DNA of 64,000 bases from Isoetes taiwanensis (taxonomy: Eukaryota; Streptophyta; Lycopodiopsida; Isoetales; Isoetaceae). Below are positions 1-11,229 of this stretch, one piece after another. A model generated the notes under the pieces. The model was not told where the DNA came from and ran no database searches. It worked only from the letters and a program-made list of their open reading frames with translations. The stretch is taken from positions 3,984,835-4,048,834 of the forward strand of contig JAJEKV010000031.1 in assembly GCA_021234155.1 (NCBI GenBank), read 5' to 3'. The translations under genes were made by a program, and so were the position numbers. How positions within the stretch are numbered: the stretch's first letter is position 1; each line of letters opens with the position of its first letter.

Positions 1-1462
1 TTTAAAAAAAAAAAAAGCAATGGCAACGATTTTGAATCAGATGTATAGCAGAAAATTAAGGAAAGCCACAGATAGTCCTGAAATAAATAATCTGTTCGAA
101 TTGAGACATTTTTTTCGCTTCAAAAATTGGATTCCAGTAACCTAAACCTGGCCTTTAACCCATAGGCCATCAAATTTTTTGGATGCAAGTACTATCTTCC
201 AAATCTAGCATGTTTCAAGCATATCTCCAAACATGTCTAGTCCGCGCAAATCTAAGAGGACTACTTTTCGTTCCGAATTCTCTAAATCAGGGATCATTCA
301 TGTAGACAAATGGAAACGCCATGCCACCTTCAATGGCATTACATACATCATAGTCATTCTTCCATAAACAGATTCTAATATTGATATTCTCTTCCTGTAC
401 AGTTCAATATAGTCTGCTGAACTATGATGTCTACTTACGAATACATATTTACACGACCAGGCATTACAGCGCAGCCAAAGAGATGTCATAACTCTCTATA
501 TTAGTTAACACATCTAAAAACTATGCCATTTTCATTTGATTCTTCCCCTGATATGGCGTACCTAGGGCCAATTGCCTCAAAGCCATGCCAAATAACTATT
601 TATAAAGACAGTTTGCCCACAAAAAGCTGCATTGCTAGTAAAGTGATCCTGTGTAGGTGCAAAAGCCTCACTAATTTAATAAAGGGCTGATGTTCTCATG
701 TTTGGTAGATGTATCCTATGTTGGCAACGCACCTCTAATTTTTCTCTCATCCTCCCTTCTTTTCTTTATCTTGGTTGTCTTCGCACTCTCCCGAGGAAGT
801 TTGTCTTAAATAAAGTCCGCCATAAGCATATAAGAGAAGAAATTAATAGATTGTATTCATTGATTCTAAACGAAGACATTTATCCTCTGAAGAAGCCAGG
901 TATTTAGGATGGCTAAAAACTAACATCAATGCACTCAAAACCTTATGTCCAACATACAAATGCCAAAAGCCATATGAGTTTTGTCATACCATCTTTGATG
1001 CTCATTAATGATTCAAAACAAGAAATCCAAAGACAAATGGAATGAACATGAAATACAAAATTCTGTCACGATAGTGCAACTCGGATAATCTCTCAGATTT
1101 GCTCGGTTCTTAAAAGCGTAAACATTCCTCAGTCAAGAAATAGTCTGTTCTATCCTATAAGCATATGCACGGTTACCCATCAGAGAACAACAAACCACTC
1201 CAGTTCGATGCTTCAACCGTCTACGTTTCCAACCGTTACATCACTTACTCAAGTAGGTGACTCATGTCTTTCCATAACGATGGTCACAGGCTAAATCCGG
1301 GACCAACCAGGCATGCTATACCCTCAAACAAAGACTACAATTTTAACTCTTCTTATACAATCTCTGCCCTCAATACTATCTAAAAGCCTGAACCAAATCC
1401 AAACCCATGCCGTTTGCCTGTAAAACGAAGATTTGAAGCCCATAAACAACATGAACCCCTTT
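1..1462. other. No supported gene
   Basis: This is AT-rich sequence left of the nested retroelement. The only open frames are about 60 to 70 codons, with no recognisable motif and no neighbouring exon signals. I see nothing that supports a gene, RNA or mobile element. The last five bases before the element's duplication join directly to the sequence after 16784 if the insertion is ignored. Confidence 0.6.
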
Positions 1463-1467
1463 CTTGC

Positions 1468-1704
1468 TAAAATGGACTCTTGACGTGGCACGCTATCTCA
1501 CCACCCAACCACGAGCCCTCAGCTATGACACAGCTGCCCCAGAGCTCTCCCCCGAGCTACTATATAGCATGCACGCCCATTTGGTCCATCTTTGGACCAA
1601 AGCCCTCCTTGGACCAAAGCCCTCTTTGGACCAAAACCCAAAGAGCCACATGGCCTAAAAAGGCCTAAAGCCTTTTTGCCCATCCACGTCTTAGGCATAT
1701 AGCA
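1468..1704 (-). repeat. 3' LTR of chromovirus A
   Basis: A 237-bp LTR, nearly identical to 16558-16779 apart from a block of about 15 bases duplicated here (the 'ggaccaaagccctc' unit occurs one extra time) and a few single-site differences. A TATA-like TATATAG lies near 1560-1568, read on the minus strand, and would be the promoter of the intact LTR. It is flanked on its outer side by CTTGC at 1463-1467. Confidence 0.85.
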
Positions 1705-1801
1705 TTCCCCCCCTCTTGACATTGCAGCAAATTCCTCTTTTGCAAAAGGGTGTCTAAATACCTTTAGCCATCCGAAAGCATAATCCTTCCTTGGCCCTCG
1801 C

Positions 1802-3210
1802 TTAGGCCGGCTGGTAGTAGAAGCTCGTGGCTTGGACTTCCTCATGTCCCTCGGCTTCCTTTGCTTTCTGATCTTTATATTCCCTAAGAATATCCGGATA
1901 AGCTTCTAAAACATTGCCACGCACCCATGAAGCGTCCTCCAAAGGTTTGTGAGCGAACTTAACCAAATATTGTCTTGAACCACTAGTGGATTTATCCGCC
2001 AAAATTGTTTCCGGCTCTAGAACTTCGGGAATCATCAATCAATTCTCGCTCGCTTAACCTCCCAAGTTGAGGTAACTCCTTACCATGATAAGCCTTTAGG
2101 AATGAAACATTCACTACATCATGCATTTTCCAACCTTGAGGCAATCTTAATTGATATGCATTCTCATTGACCACTTTAATAACTTGAAATGGTCCATGGA
2201 AACGGGGTGCCAACTAAAGATCCTTCTTCTTGGCATCTTTCTTAAAGTGGCCTTTATGGATCCTCATCCATACCCAATCTCCTTCTTTAAAAACCATTGG
2301 TTGCCGCAACCTAGATGATTTATTTGCAAAAGATGCTTGAGCATCTCGAATACGAGCTTGAAGCAAGTCTATGAGATCCTTATGCTCAATAACCAAATCA
2401 TCGGTACTGGAACATCCTCACACACTCGAAAAGAGTGGCTCCCGCCTGGTGACCATAGACCCTTTGGAAAGGGTCATCTTTATGGTAGACCGATAGGTAT
2501 TATTATACACAAATTCAGCAATAGGCAAATACTCTTCCCAATGACCTTGATGTTCATTGACAAACCCCCTTAAGATGGAACAAATAACTTTATTTACCAC
2601 CTCGGATTGTCCATCAGTTTCTGGGTGAAAAGCAGTGGAGAACCTCAACTCTGTCCCCAATTGCATAAACAATGCCTTCCAGAATTTACTAGTAAACTTT
2701 GTATCACGATCAGATATAATAATCTTTGGCAACCCATGTAGCCTAAATATCTCTTTGATAAAGAGCGTAGCCGCACTATAAGCGTCAACTTATCCTAACA
2801 AGGAATAAAATGGCGTGCTTAGTTAAACAATCAACAATTGTCCAAATGACCGGTGTTCTTGCGAGAACCGGGAGGAAGACCAACAATAAAATCCATAGTG
2901 ATTTGTTCCCCACTTTGCCTCGAGGAATAGGCAAGGATAAAGGAACACCATGAGGTTTCTTGTTAAACTTTCTTTATCCGTTGACAAGTAACACAATGAC
3001 GAATATGAACCAAAACATCTCTCCGCAATCCAGGCCAAATAAAGTATGGTTCAAGCTTTGCCAAAGTTGCCCCCACGCCCGATGACCCGCCGTAGGTGCA
3101 TCATGGACTTCTTTAAGAATAAGTAATCGAAAATTCCGCACAATGCATAGCTTTGGACCTTTATACAAGAACCCATTAACGATCTTATATCCATATGCAT
3201 TGCCACTTTG
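1802..3210 (-). pseudogene. Integrase and chromodomain of chromovirus A (broken)
   Basis: Minus strand, downstream of RNase H. The segment near 3200-3000 resembles the H2C2 zinc-binding part of integrase (EVHDAPTAGHR). The catalytic core follows, with 'TMDFIVGLP' readable near 2890 in a shifted frame, then SDRDTKF and HPETDGQSE within 2418-2732, which supply the D, D and E. The C-terminal region (1992-2396) has GDWVWMRI and GPFQVIK. It ends in a chromodomain-like stretch within 1802-2038 (PEVLEPETI, QYLVKFAHKP, DASWVRG). At least four frameshifts or stops break it, so no functional integrase is made. The chromodomain normally guides integration to marked chromatin. Confidence 0.88.
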
Positions 3211-5249
3211 AGCTAACAACCAAATATTCTTATAATCAGGGTCAGTGGCATACAATGGTTTCATTTCCTCCAAATGGTTGGATTGTGCTATAGAAAGAGA
3301 ACAAACTGCATAACGTCTACTTAAAGCATCAGCTACAACATTCTCTTTACCAGGACGATAATCCACTGAAAAAATCATATTGCTGCATAAAAGCAACCCA
3401 TTTCAACTGCCTTTCCGATAAGGTTTTCTGTGAAACAATGTGTCTAATGCTTTGGTGGTCAGTCAAAATATGAACTGTTGACCCTATAAGATAGTGTCGC
3501 CACACTTTCAAAGCATGAATGACAGCCAGAAATTCCTTATCATAAACACTATATCTACTTTCCGTGTCAGAAAACTTCCGACTTTCATAAGCAATAGGAT
3601 GACCATCCTGCATCAAAACCGCGTCCAAAGCCATACCACTTGCATCAACACATAACAAGAAAGGTAGACCAAACTTTGGCAAACGCAGAACAGGAGGATT
3701 AACCATGGCATCCTTTAAAACTTGGAAAGCAAACTGATGATTATGATTCCATTGGAAAGGAACATCTTTTCGTAGCAACAAATATAAATCTGAAGCTAAA
3801 CGAGCAAAATTCTGTACAAACTTCCTATAATAACTGCATAAACCCAGAAAGGAACGCAATGCAGCAAGTGAAGTAGGTACATGCCAATCCACAATTGCTT
3901 GTACCTTACTAGGATCAACTTTAAGACCCTCAGCGCAAACAATATGACCCAAATATTCAATTTCCGATTGGAAAAATATACTTTTCTTAGGATTAAGAGT
4001 AATAGACTCCTCCCTTAACCGACGGAAAACCTCCCGCAAATGCAAGTAATGATCTTCCTCGGACTTACTAAAAACTAATATGTCATCAAAGAACACGACA
4101 ACATAAACGCCATGCACATCTTCAAATATTCGCCCCATTAGCCTCAAAAAAAGAAGTCAAGCATTTGTAAGTCCAAATGGCATGACCAAAAACTCATAAT
4201 GTCCAAAGGTTGTCCTAAACGCAGTCTTATGAACATCTTCAGGCGCAACCTTAAGTTGCCAATACCCTGACTTAAGATCAAGACGGCTAAAAACTGTGGC
4301 ACCTTGGAGTTGATCAAACAAATCATCCGCCCTTGGTATAGGAAACCGATTCTTTATGGTTATCTTATTCAAAGCGCGATAATCTATACACATGCGCCAG
4401 GAATTATCTTTTTTCTTAACCAACAAGACAGGAGCACCAAAAGGTGAAGAACTATGGCGGATCAATCCAGCTTGAAGTAACTCATCAAGCCGGGCGCCTA
4501 ATCTCAACTTGTTGGCCATGCATTCTCCGATAAGGAGCTTGATTAGGAGGTTCTTTCCCAGGAAGAAGATCAATCCTGTGGTCCTCCAAACGTTGGGGTG
4601 GCAAAGTTTGTGGAATTTCATTTGAAAAGACATCATCAAAATAATGCAAAAAGATTGTTTGACGCTCATTTAATGGGGATACATCTATCTTAGAACGCAA
4701 AACCACCAAATACACAAAATGAGTTTTCATTGCCAAACGTTTAAACTGTACAACAGAAACTGTGGGAATAGGGGACACAATATCATCCTTCACAAACTTG
4801 AAGGTCTTTTTACCCCCTTCCAAGGATAACATAACAATACCCGCTTTCCAATCTATAAGAGGATTAATAGCCTTATGCCATGGCATGCCGAAATAATATC
4901 CATACCTCCAAGGTCGAAACCATGAAAGAACGTTCTACGATATATCCCCGCAATTGAAATTCAACATCCTTGACCATAAATGAAGAAGGCGGAGGGGCAA
5001 CATTCAAGAAAGAAGATAATTCTACATCACTTGATAAAGGAATAGAAGTTAATTTTAGTTCTTTTACCAAGCGGCGAAAATAAAATCAAACTCACTTTGC
5101 GGGATCGAATAGGACATGTACTTTTTTGATCTTGAATAGTAGCCCAAAATCGTAAGAGACTACTATTCTCAACAGAATCCATATCCGATTTTTCCCGGAC
5201 CGTAGCCACCTTCTTCCCTTTTCCATCTCCGCGAACAGAAGCTACTTTC
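3211..5249 (-). pseudogene. Protease, reverse transcriptase and RNase H of chromovirus A (broken)
   Basis: Minus strand, beginning abruptly at the inner element. The protease remnant is at 4870-5249, and its usual ILGM motif straddles a frameshift near 4886-4895. The linker has '[19 protein letters not shown]', followed by RT (4040-4669): '[14 protein letters not shown]', 'MCIDYRALN', 'MPFGLTNA', then VVFFDDILVFSKS with both catalytic aspartates intact. RNase H follows with CVDASG, YDKEFLAVIHALK and LTDHQS, and the tether has 'VDYRPGKENVVADALSRR'. RT is split by a frameshift near 4150. This is a typical plant chromovirus polyprotein made inactive by small indels. Several breaks sit at CTG/CAG-type positions (see findings). 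Confidence 0.92.
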
Positions 5250-7155
5250 TGTTGCCCCTTGAAGTGGCAACATGAAGAAGAAATGAAGATATGAAGAAAA
5301 TTCTAAGTATTGGGGGAGCTATTAAGGAAAGGTATCAGGCTGAAAGAGAATCTAGGCCAGGTGAGTACCCCTGCCAAATCCTTTAGCCAAAACTAGCCAT
5401 CCTTGATTTTTCCCAAATTTTTTGAGCCTATCTCCCATTTCTCCTTGAATTTCCCCTATCGCTAGCCAAATATGCTTCTAAAGATGCCTAAAAATCCCAA
5501 AATGCCAAAAAAATCTATACCTTTGCCAAGTGGCATCCTAGTCATCATCCAAAAGTGCCAAAGATGTCAAAAAGTCAAGTGAAGGTCAAAATAGAAAGTC
5601 AAAAGACACACTTTCCAAAAAATACCCTTGCCACGTCATCAAGAGTCAAAATGCCACCTAGGATGGCCACCTTGCTCACAAAAATGCTTTGTCATCCAAC
5701 TTTGGTTACATCTTTGCCACTTGGGTCAAAATCATGCCACCTCATCAAAAATATCAAGGGGCATTTAAAATTTTGAAAATCCACTTAGGTAAAGGCCATG
5801 TTTGACTTTGCCACATCATCCTTCATTATGCCAAGTCATCATTTCATCATGTCCAGTCACCATTGATTCACCTTTTTTAGCCAAAAATCAAAGTGCCATT
5901 TTCCAAAATTTGACCACATCACCATGTTGCCCCAACGAAAATATGCCACCTGGCACAAAAAATTTCCAAAAAAGACCTTATATAGACCCTTGAATTCCAA
6001 TTCTTGGGAATCGTGCCCTTTGAGAAAATGTAAAAAAAAAATTGTCCTATTCTACCACCCCCCCCTGACCTAGATTCCTTTTCAGCCAATCACCCCCCCT
6101 TACGTGGCTCACCCGGGCGTGTGGGGCGGTGGAGGTACCGAATCCCACGTGGGCAAGACACGTCAATTTAATAGTTTATGTGGGTGGGGCTATATATCCA
6201 CATTGGCTGACTTTTTCGATTTAGGCACGTGGGATATATCCTTGAAAGAAAATCTTGCAAAAACCATTAGGGTTCTATGATTCTCGACTTCCCGCGCACT
6301 TTGAGTGATGCAGAGCAGTTCGCCTGATCATAACCGACTTCTGGAACCAATCGAATCATGAGGAGGATGCGAATTAATGGAGATCATGCCAAGAACGAGA
6401 ACATTGCCTATTTTTTGGAAAAAAGAGTTCGTGGCCATATCGAGACAAATTGAAGCTCTAACTACCCCTCGACCGGGGTCTATAAAGACGATCCAGAGCG
6501 CATTCTACACCGGGAGAGGAGATTTTTGATTAGAAACCCCCCCCTTGTTCTTGAAAGCCAAGATTTTTGAAGTTCGATACAAATTCTATCTCGAGTGATC
6601 AAATGGATTACCCGACGATTGTATTATGTTCCTAAGATAATGCGAGAAAAGTTTTCTTGAGCAATTCATGGTGTTTCCCCTTTCTTCAATCGATTTCTAA
6701 GTTTTTTCAAAAAATTAGGGTTTTCCCATTTTTATGTGCCGATCCATTTAAAGCGAACTTTGCCACGAATTCCCCATCAATCTTGATCAACAAATGAGTT
6801 GAAATCAATTCAAGTTATCGATATTATCTAGATTTAGCTAAACTAATAGCTATTACGCGAGAATTTGCTCAAAATTTTCATTTGCATTCAAAGGAAGTTT
6901 GATTTGCATCCCAAAGTTTTTTTCTTCAATCATTTTCACCACCTTGTTACGAGAAAACATCCCAGTCCATACACCCGCATTCACATATCACCTTATTTCC
7001 TCACATTTGCACCTCTTTTCTCATCTTTTCACATCCCCTCACCACACCTTTGGCTCTCTCCCCCTAAACCGAAATTTGGCAAGCATCTTTTAGGAAATCC
7101 CACAATTTAGAGATTTGTGCATCACGGTTTTGCAAGGATTACGTGAAAGACAACA
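5250..7155 (+). repeat. 5' LTR of the inner gypsy element
   Basis: A 1906-bp direct repeat of 13571-15472, starting TGTTGCCCC and ending GACAACA (short inverted ends TGTTG/CAACA). A TATA-like CTATATATCC at about 6189-6198 lies inside and is kept in the other copy. Small open frames in the LTR (for example 5555-5776 and 6865-7110) are present in both copies and look incidental. Differences from the 3' LTR concentrate at CAG/CTG versus CG positions. Confidence 0.92.
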
Positions 7156-7160
7156 TCTTT

Positions 7161-7175
7161 TGGAGGTCCCACCGG
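7161..7175 (+). other. Candidate primer-binding site of the inner element
   Basis: TGGAGGTCCCACCGG starts five bases after the 5' LTR. It begins with TGG, the complement of the CCA end of a tRNA, and sits where a primer-binding site belongs. I cannot name the tRNA with confidence. Confidence 0.5.
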
Positions 7176-7250
7176 ATTCTCTAAAAACTCTTGCAAAAAA
7201 CTTGAGAGCCCTCATGGTGAGGCACCCAAGGAAGACTGGTACATATATGG

Positions 7251-8393
7251 ATGGTGATGGAGAGCCTAGCCATGCTGAAGATATGCCTCTGGAGCCCAGG
7301 TTGGCGGCGGCCCGGCGGCCCGGCGGCAGCAGCACCTCTAGGCAACTATGCTGACCCTATCTTCAGGTTGGAGACGCCTCCTTCACAGCCTCTTTATGAC
7401 AGAAAGAAACCCCTGGAGGTATTTCTAAACTCATTTGATGATTATTTTAGGAATCATGCTCCTAGAGGTATGACTAAGTTGGAATTGTTCAAGCTTTCTT
7501 TATCTGATGATCTTGCTACTAAATGGTTTAACACTCAAAGAAAGATTTATGGTGTTCACACATTTGAAGAGATGAGGAGCAGATTCATTGATAGGTTTGG
7601 CGAATCTGTGACTCCTGAAACTTTGCTTCAGCAATTGCATTCTCTTTCTATTAGAAGTGATGAAAGCATAGAAGCTTATGTTGATAGATTTGGAGAGCAT
7701 GTGATAAAGTGTGAGTCAAAGGGTGTTGATAATCCTCCTTTGCATTTGATCACTGCTTTCTTGCATGGTTTGAAGTTCAGACCTCCTGTTTACAAGAAGT
7801 TAATGAAAATACATCAACAACAACGTTTTGAGACATTACCAAGGGTATTTTCCAAAGCAATTGAGATCAGCAGGCTAAGGGCTGCATTTTCTACTTTTGA
7901 GCACGTTGATCTTGATTATTTCAATGATTTAGAGACTAACTATGAACCTGTGTGTACAGTGAAGAAGAAAAATTCTTTTGAAGAAGATATGAGAGAAGAG
8001 ATTTCTAAGTTGCAAGCTACTAACCTCAAAATTGCAACTGAACATGCCAGGACTGCAGAGACACTTATGGAGGTTACCAAGCAACTCTCTGAGCTCAAGA
8101 AGGCTCCAGCACCCAGAGATGAGGTATCCGATTCCAAGTCTTCAGATTCTACACAAAGTAGAAAACATTGTACCTACTGTAAGAAGCCAGGCCATTCAGA
8201 AAGTAGTTGCTGGTCCAAGCCTTGCCCTAGATGTGACAGAAAGGGCCACAGCGGTAAGGAGTGCCACAGTGTTTCATATTGTAAAGAAACAGGCCATTAT
8301 GAAGGCAGTGCGGGGATCAAAGAATATATGTTGAAAGATAAAGGTAAGGCTGTAGATGCATCCTCTTCTCATCTTTGTTTCTCGATTCGATGA
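7251..8393 (+). CDS. Gag polyprotein of the inner gypsy element
   Basis: A 380-codon open frame encoding a retrotransposon capsid and nucleocapsid protein. The capsid part (roughly residues 55-200) carries the retrotrans_gag pattern: 'PLEVFLNSFDDYF', 'LFKLSLSDDLATKWF', 'FIDRFGE' and 'FLHGLKFRPPVYKKL'. A predicted coiled-coil stretch follows (about 235-290). Then come two zinc knuckles, CTYCKKPGHSESSC and CPRCDRKGHSGKEC, and a degenerate third (SYCKETGHYEGS). The start is uncertain. The GC-rich GGCGGCGGCCCGGCGG tract near 7300-7330 seems to hide a frame change, since an overlapping frame from 7115 reads plausibly up to there. This is the least damaged gene of the element. Confidence 0.88.
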   Translation: MVMESLAMLKICLWSPGWRRPGGPAAAAPLGNYADPIFRLETPPSQPLYDRKKPLEVFLNSFDDYFRNHAPRGMTKLELFKLSLSDDLATKWFNTQRKIYGVHTFEEMRSRFIDRFGESVTPETLLQQLHSLSIRSDESIEAYVDRFGEHVIKCESKGVDNPPLHLITAFLHGLKFRPPVYKKLMKIHQQQRFETLPRVFSKAIEISRLRAAFSTFEHVDLDYFNDLETNYEPVCTVKKKNSFEEDMREEISKLQATNLKIATEHARTAETLMEVTKQLSELKKAPAPRDEVSDSKSSDSTQSRKHCTYCKKPGHSESSCWSKPCPRCDRKGHSGKECHSVSYCKETGHYEGSAGIKEYMLKDKGKAVDASSSHLCFSIR

Positions 8394-8559
8394 GAAGGAG
8401 GTGATGAACTTCGAAGAGAAGAAGAGGTCTTGGCTGCTGGTACTCCCTATAGCCTAAGATCCAGACCTCAGCAAGCCAACATGCCTAGAAATAGCATAGC
8501 TCCTCCTCCCCCTCTGTGGTCCGCGAGAACCGGTTTCACCTCGGAATGACAGGGCTCTT

Positions 8560-9620
8560 TGTGTTAGGTGAAGTTGACCAGTGTTGAAGTCTGCTAGAGT
8601 CACCCTAGATGTTTTGACCTTGTTAAGAATAGCACCTTCCTATAGAGGCGTGTCAAAACACTTATAGAGGAGAATTCAGAACCTATTGTCCACAACATTT
8701 CTAGAGTTGGGAAAAACCACGGTATATTCTCATGTGAAGCTCAAGTCGAAGGTAAAACACTCTCTAAAGTCATCTTGGATGGAGGCTCAGGTATAAATAT
8801 CATGCCTTTACATATTATGGACTCTTTAGAGTTAAAATCACTTCTGCGGCACCAATTATTCTAAAATCTTTTGCTAATGAGAGTGTACAACCAAAAGGAG
8901 TCGTTCTTGATGTCTTGGCGGATGTAGGGGGCATCAAGATGACCACGGACTTTGTTGTAGTAAAGTTTCCTTCTCAGTTGGCAGCTATGACCTAGGAAAT
9001 GGCTCAAGGTGGTTTTACGCAAAGCAGTTGGGGAGGAGGTAAATGCACAATAACGGATGGTAAGCAAGAAGTCACACTCTACAACCGGGAAGGTAAACTC
9101 CAAGAAGAATTTGCCTTTTCAATTGATGATGCACTAATTTATAAAGATGTAGGTGTGTACAACATCTATGTAGATCCACTTTTGGAAGAAGAAGAGCAAA
9201 ACCTTGATGAGCATACTCATACATTGTTCTTTGATGGCGGTTGTAGCGAGGAAGTTGAGCCCTAGCTTTGTCTTTGCTGCCATCATTAAAAGCCCAGAGG
9301 CTTTGGCGGTGGCCAAAACAACAAGAATTCACAAAAATATAACCTCTAATGAGGCGCGGTATCAAGCTTTGATTGCAGGTCTCCGGAAGCTTACATGATG
9401 GGAATCAAAAGCTGAATATAAAGGGACTCTCACTCGTGTGCAATCAAGTCCAAGAGGTATACCAAACCAAGCACTCAAGGTTAGTACAACTTAAAGAAGA
9501 GGTTTTGGGACTATTGTAGACAAATTTGAGGCCTGGACTATAGAGCATATCCCTAGGCATTTGAATAGTGAAGTAGACAGGGCTAGCTAAAGGTACCATA
9601 TTGGATTTTTTAGGCTGAAG
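8560..9620 (+). pseudogene. Protease plus archaeal-type RNase H-like domain of the inner element
   Basis: The aspartic protease remnant has ILDGGSGINIM at about 8772-8803 (DGGSG in place of the common DTGA), preceded by 'GKNHGIFSCEAQVEGKTLSK'. After an in-frame stop near 8995 comes a stretch with TLFFDGGCS at about 9222-9248. It continues in a shifted frame as KLSPSFVFAAIIKSPEAL, then 'ITSNEARYQALIAGL', and 'IEHIPRHLNSEVDRAS' near 9541-9588. This D...E pattern with SNEARYQALIAGL is characteristic of the archaeal/plant-type RNase H found as a second RNase H in some gypsy lineages. Its place before RT, rather than after the ordinary RNase H, is unusual. Multiple frameshifts make it non-functional. 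Confidence 0.72.
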
Positions 9621-9759
9621 GAGCCTTTCAAGGGAAGAAGAACTGAACCTCTCACGACTTGCCCAATTCTAACTATAGGGGTAGAGGAAGCAAGCAGAGA
9701 GCAAGTCATTTGTATCCAAAAGAATGGCCAAACCGAACCCACGAAAGTTGGTCCAAAAG

Positions 9760-11229
9760 CTCCCGAGCCTTGCTTTAACTCATTTCCTATCTTTGTGTCA
9801 AGAATTCTCGGATGTCTTTGCTTGGGATTACTCACGAACTAAAAGGAATTCCTCCCTCTAAAGCAAAATTTGAAATAAAAGTAAAAGAGGGCTCTGGTCT
9901 GTTCAAGCCAGAAATTAAGGAGGATAAATTACGCCTTCTTGCCACTTATCTATGAAGAATTAAAAACTATGGAGAGTTCTAAGCTGATATGTGAGACATT
10001 GGAACCTGAGTGGTTGTCTTGCATTGTGCCGATCAAGAAGAAGAGTGGCCAACTTAGAATTTGTATTGATTATAGAGATATCAATAAGGTTACAATCAAA
10101 GACTGCTATCCCCTACCGGTTTCTAGAAGAAGTTTTGCATACCATGAGTGGGAAGGAAGTCTATTCTCTTATGGATGGCTTCTCTGGTTTCAACCAAATA
10201 GAAGTTGATCCTTTATCACGACCAAAACTGCCTTCATTACACCTTGGGGAACTTATATGATGCTAAGAATGCCATTTGGCTTGAAAAATGCCCACCGCAA
10301 CCTTTTAGGAGGGCAATGAACAATATTTTTGAGTCATTATCCCCCAAGATTTCGGGGCTTTTACGGATGATTTGACTCTGGCCACCTCTTTGGAAGATCA
10401 TCTCAAAACAATCTCTAATATGTTTTCTTTGTGCAGATCCGATGGTGTGAACTTAAATCCAAAGAAGTGTTTGTTTTGGTGACAAAGGTGTCTTTGTTAG
10501 GCCATCGATATCGAGAAGAAGGAGTTCAGATTCTTTGCGAGACAAGGCGACAAGTAGTTCTCGACCTCCCATTACCTAAAACATTGAAGCGGATCAAAGG
10601 TTTTGTTGGTACACTTCAAGACTTGAGGATCTACATCCCAAACTTCTCTCACATTTTGAGACCTATCACCAAGCTCACCAAAGTAGGGTATGTATCTAAA
10701 AATACAAGTCAAAAAGTTCGATGGAGTGGAATGAAGATTGCCAAAGGGCATTTGAATTGATCAAAGAAGAGCTCAGCAAGAAGGTAACACTTCTAAGCCC
10801 CTAAACCAAATGAAGCTTTCCAAGTTTATATAACAGTTACATCATTTCTTTGTAGGATTAGCCTTATTTGAAACAAAAGGGTACTAAATTATGCGGGGAA
10901 AGCGTGGGTCGGAACCACTGAGGGTGAATTACCCAAATCCTAGAGAAGTCTGCTTTGCTGCCCTAATATTTTTGACCACTAAATTCCCCCATCTTCTGAT
11001 GCAAGCTCCAAAGATTCAAGTCGATATGAAGGTCAATCCTCTCCCAATGTTGTATGGTAAACAAGCCCTGAAGACCAAGTTCTATAAGTGGGCTGCCATG
11101 CTTCAAGACTTTGCCATTGAAGTCCATCTTGTCAAAGCAGAAAAGGATCCGAGTAGTTTCATACCCTATGCCTTCTACAAATATGATTTGACCTCTGAAG
11201 AGGATCAAGCAGAAGAGGAGGTATGTCAT
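9760..11229 (+). pseudogene. Reverse transcriptase and RNase H of the inner element (broken)
   Basis: The RT N-terminal linker reads 'ELKGIPPSKAKFEIKVKEG' near 9836-9892. RT blocks follow: SCIVPIKKKSGQLRICIDYR (9939 frame), YSLMDGFSGFNQIEVDP (9991 frame), a MPFGLKNA-like block near 10268-10295, and FTDDLTLATS near 10358-10390 in place of the usual Y/FADD. Then 'LGHRYREEGV' and 'GFVGTLQDLRIYIPNFSHI' mark the RT thumb. RNase H is degraded; its late part reads 'VCFAALIFLTTKFPHLLMQ' and 'YKWAAMLQDFAIEV' up to about 11190. Frames change at least five times. This is an inactive copy, and the A-to-T change in the catalytic box would itself impair activity. Confidence 0.85.

Noticed and set aside
5555-5993. 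Open frames repeated at 13875-14313 as conserved genes
   Set aside because: Their apparent conservation is only because they lie in the two LTRs of one element.
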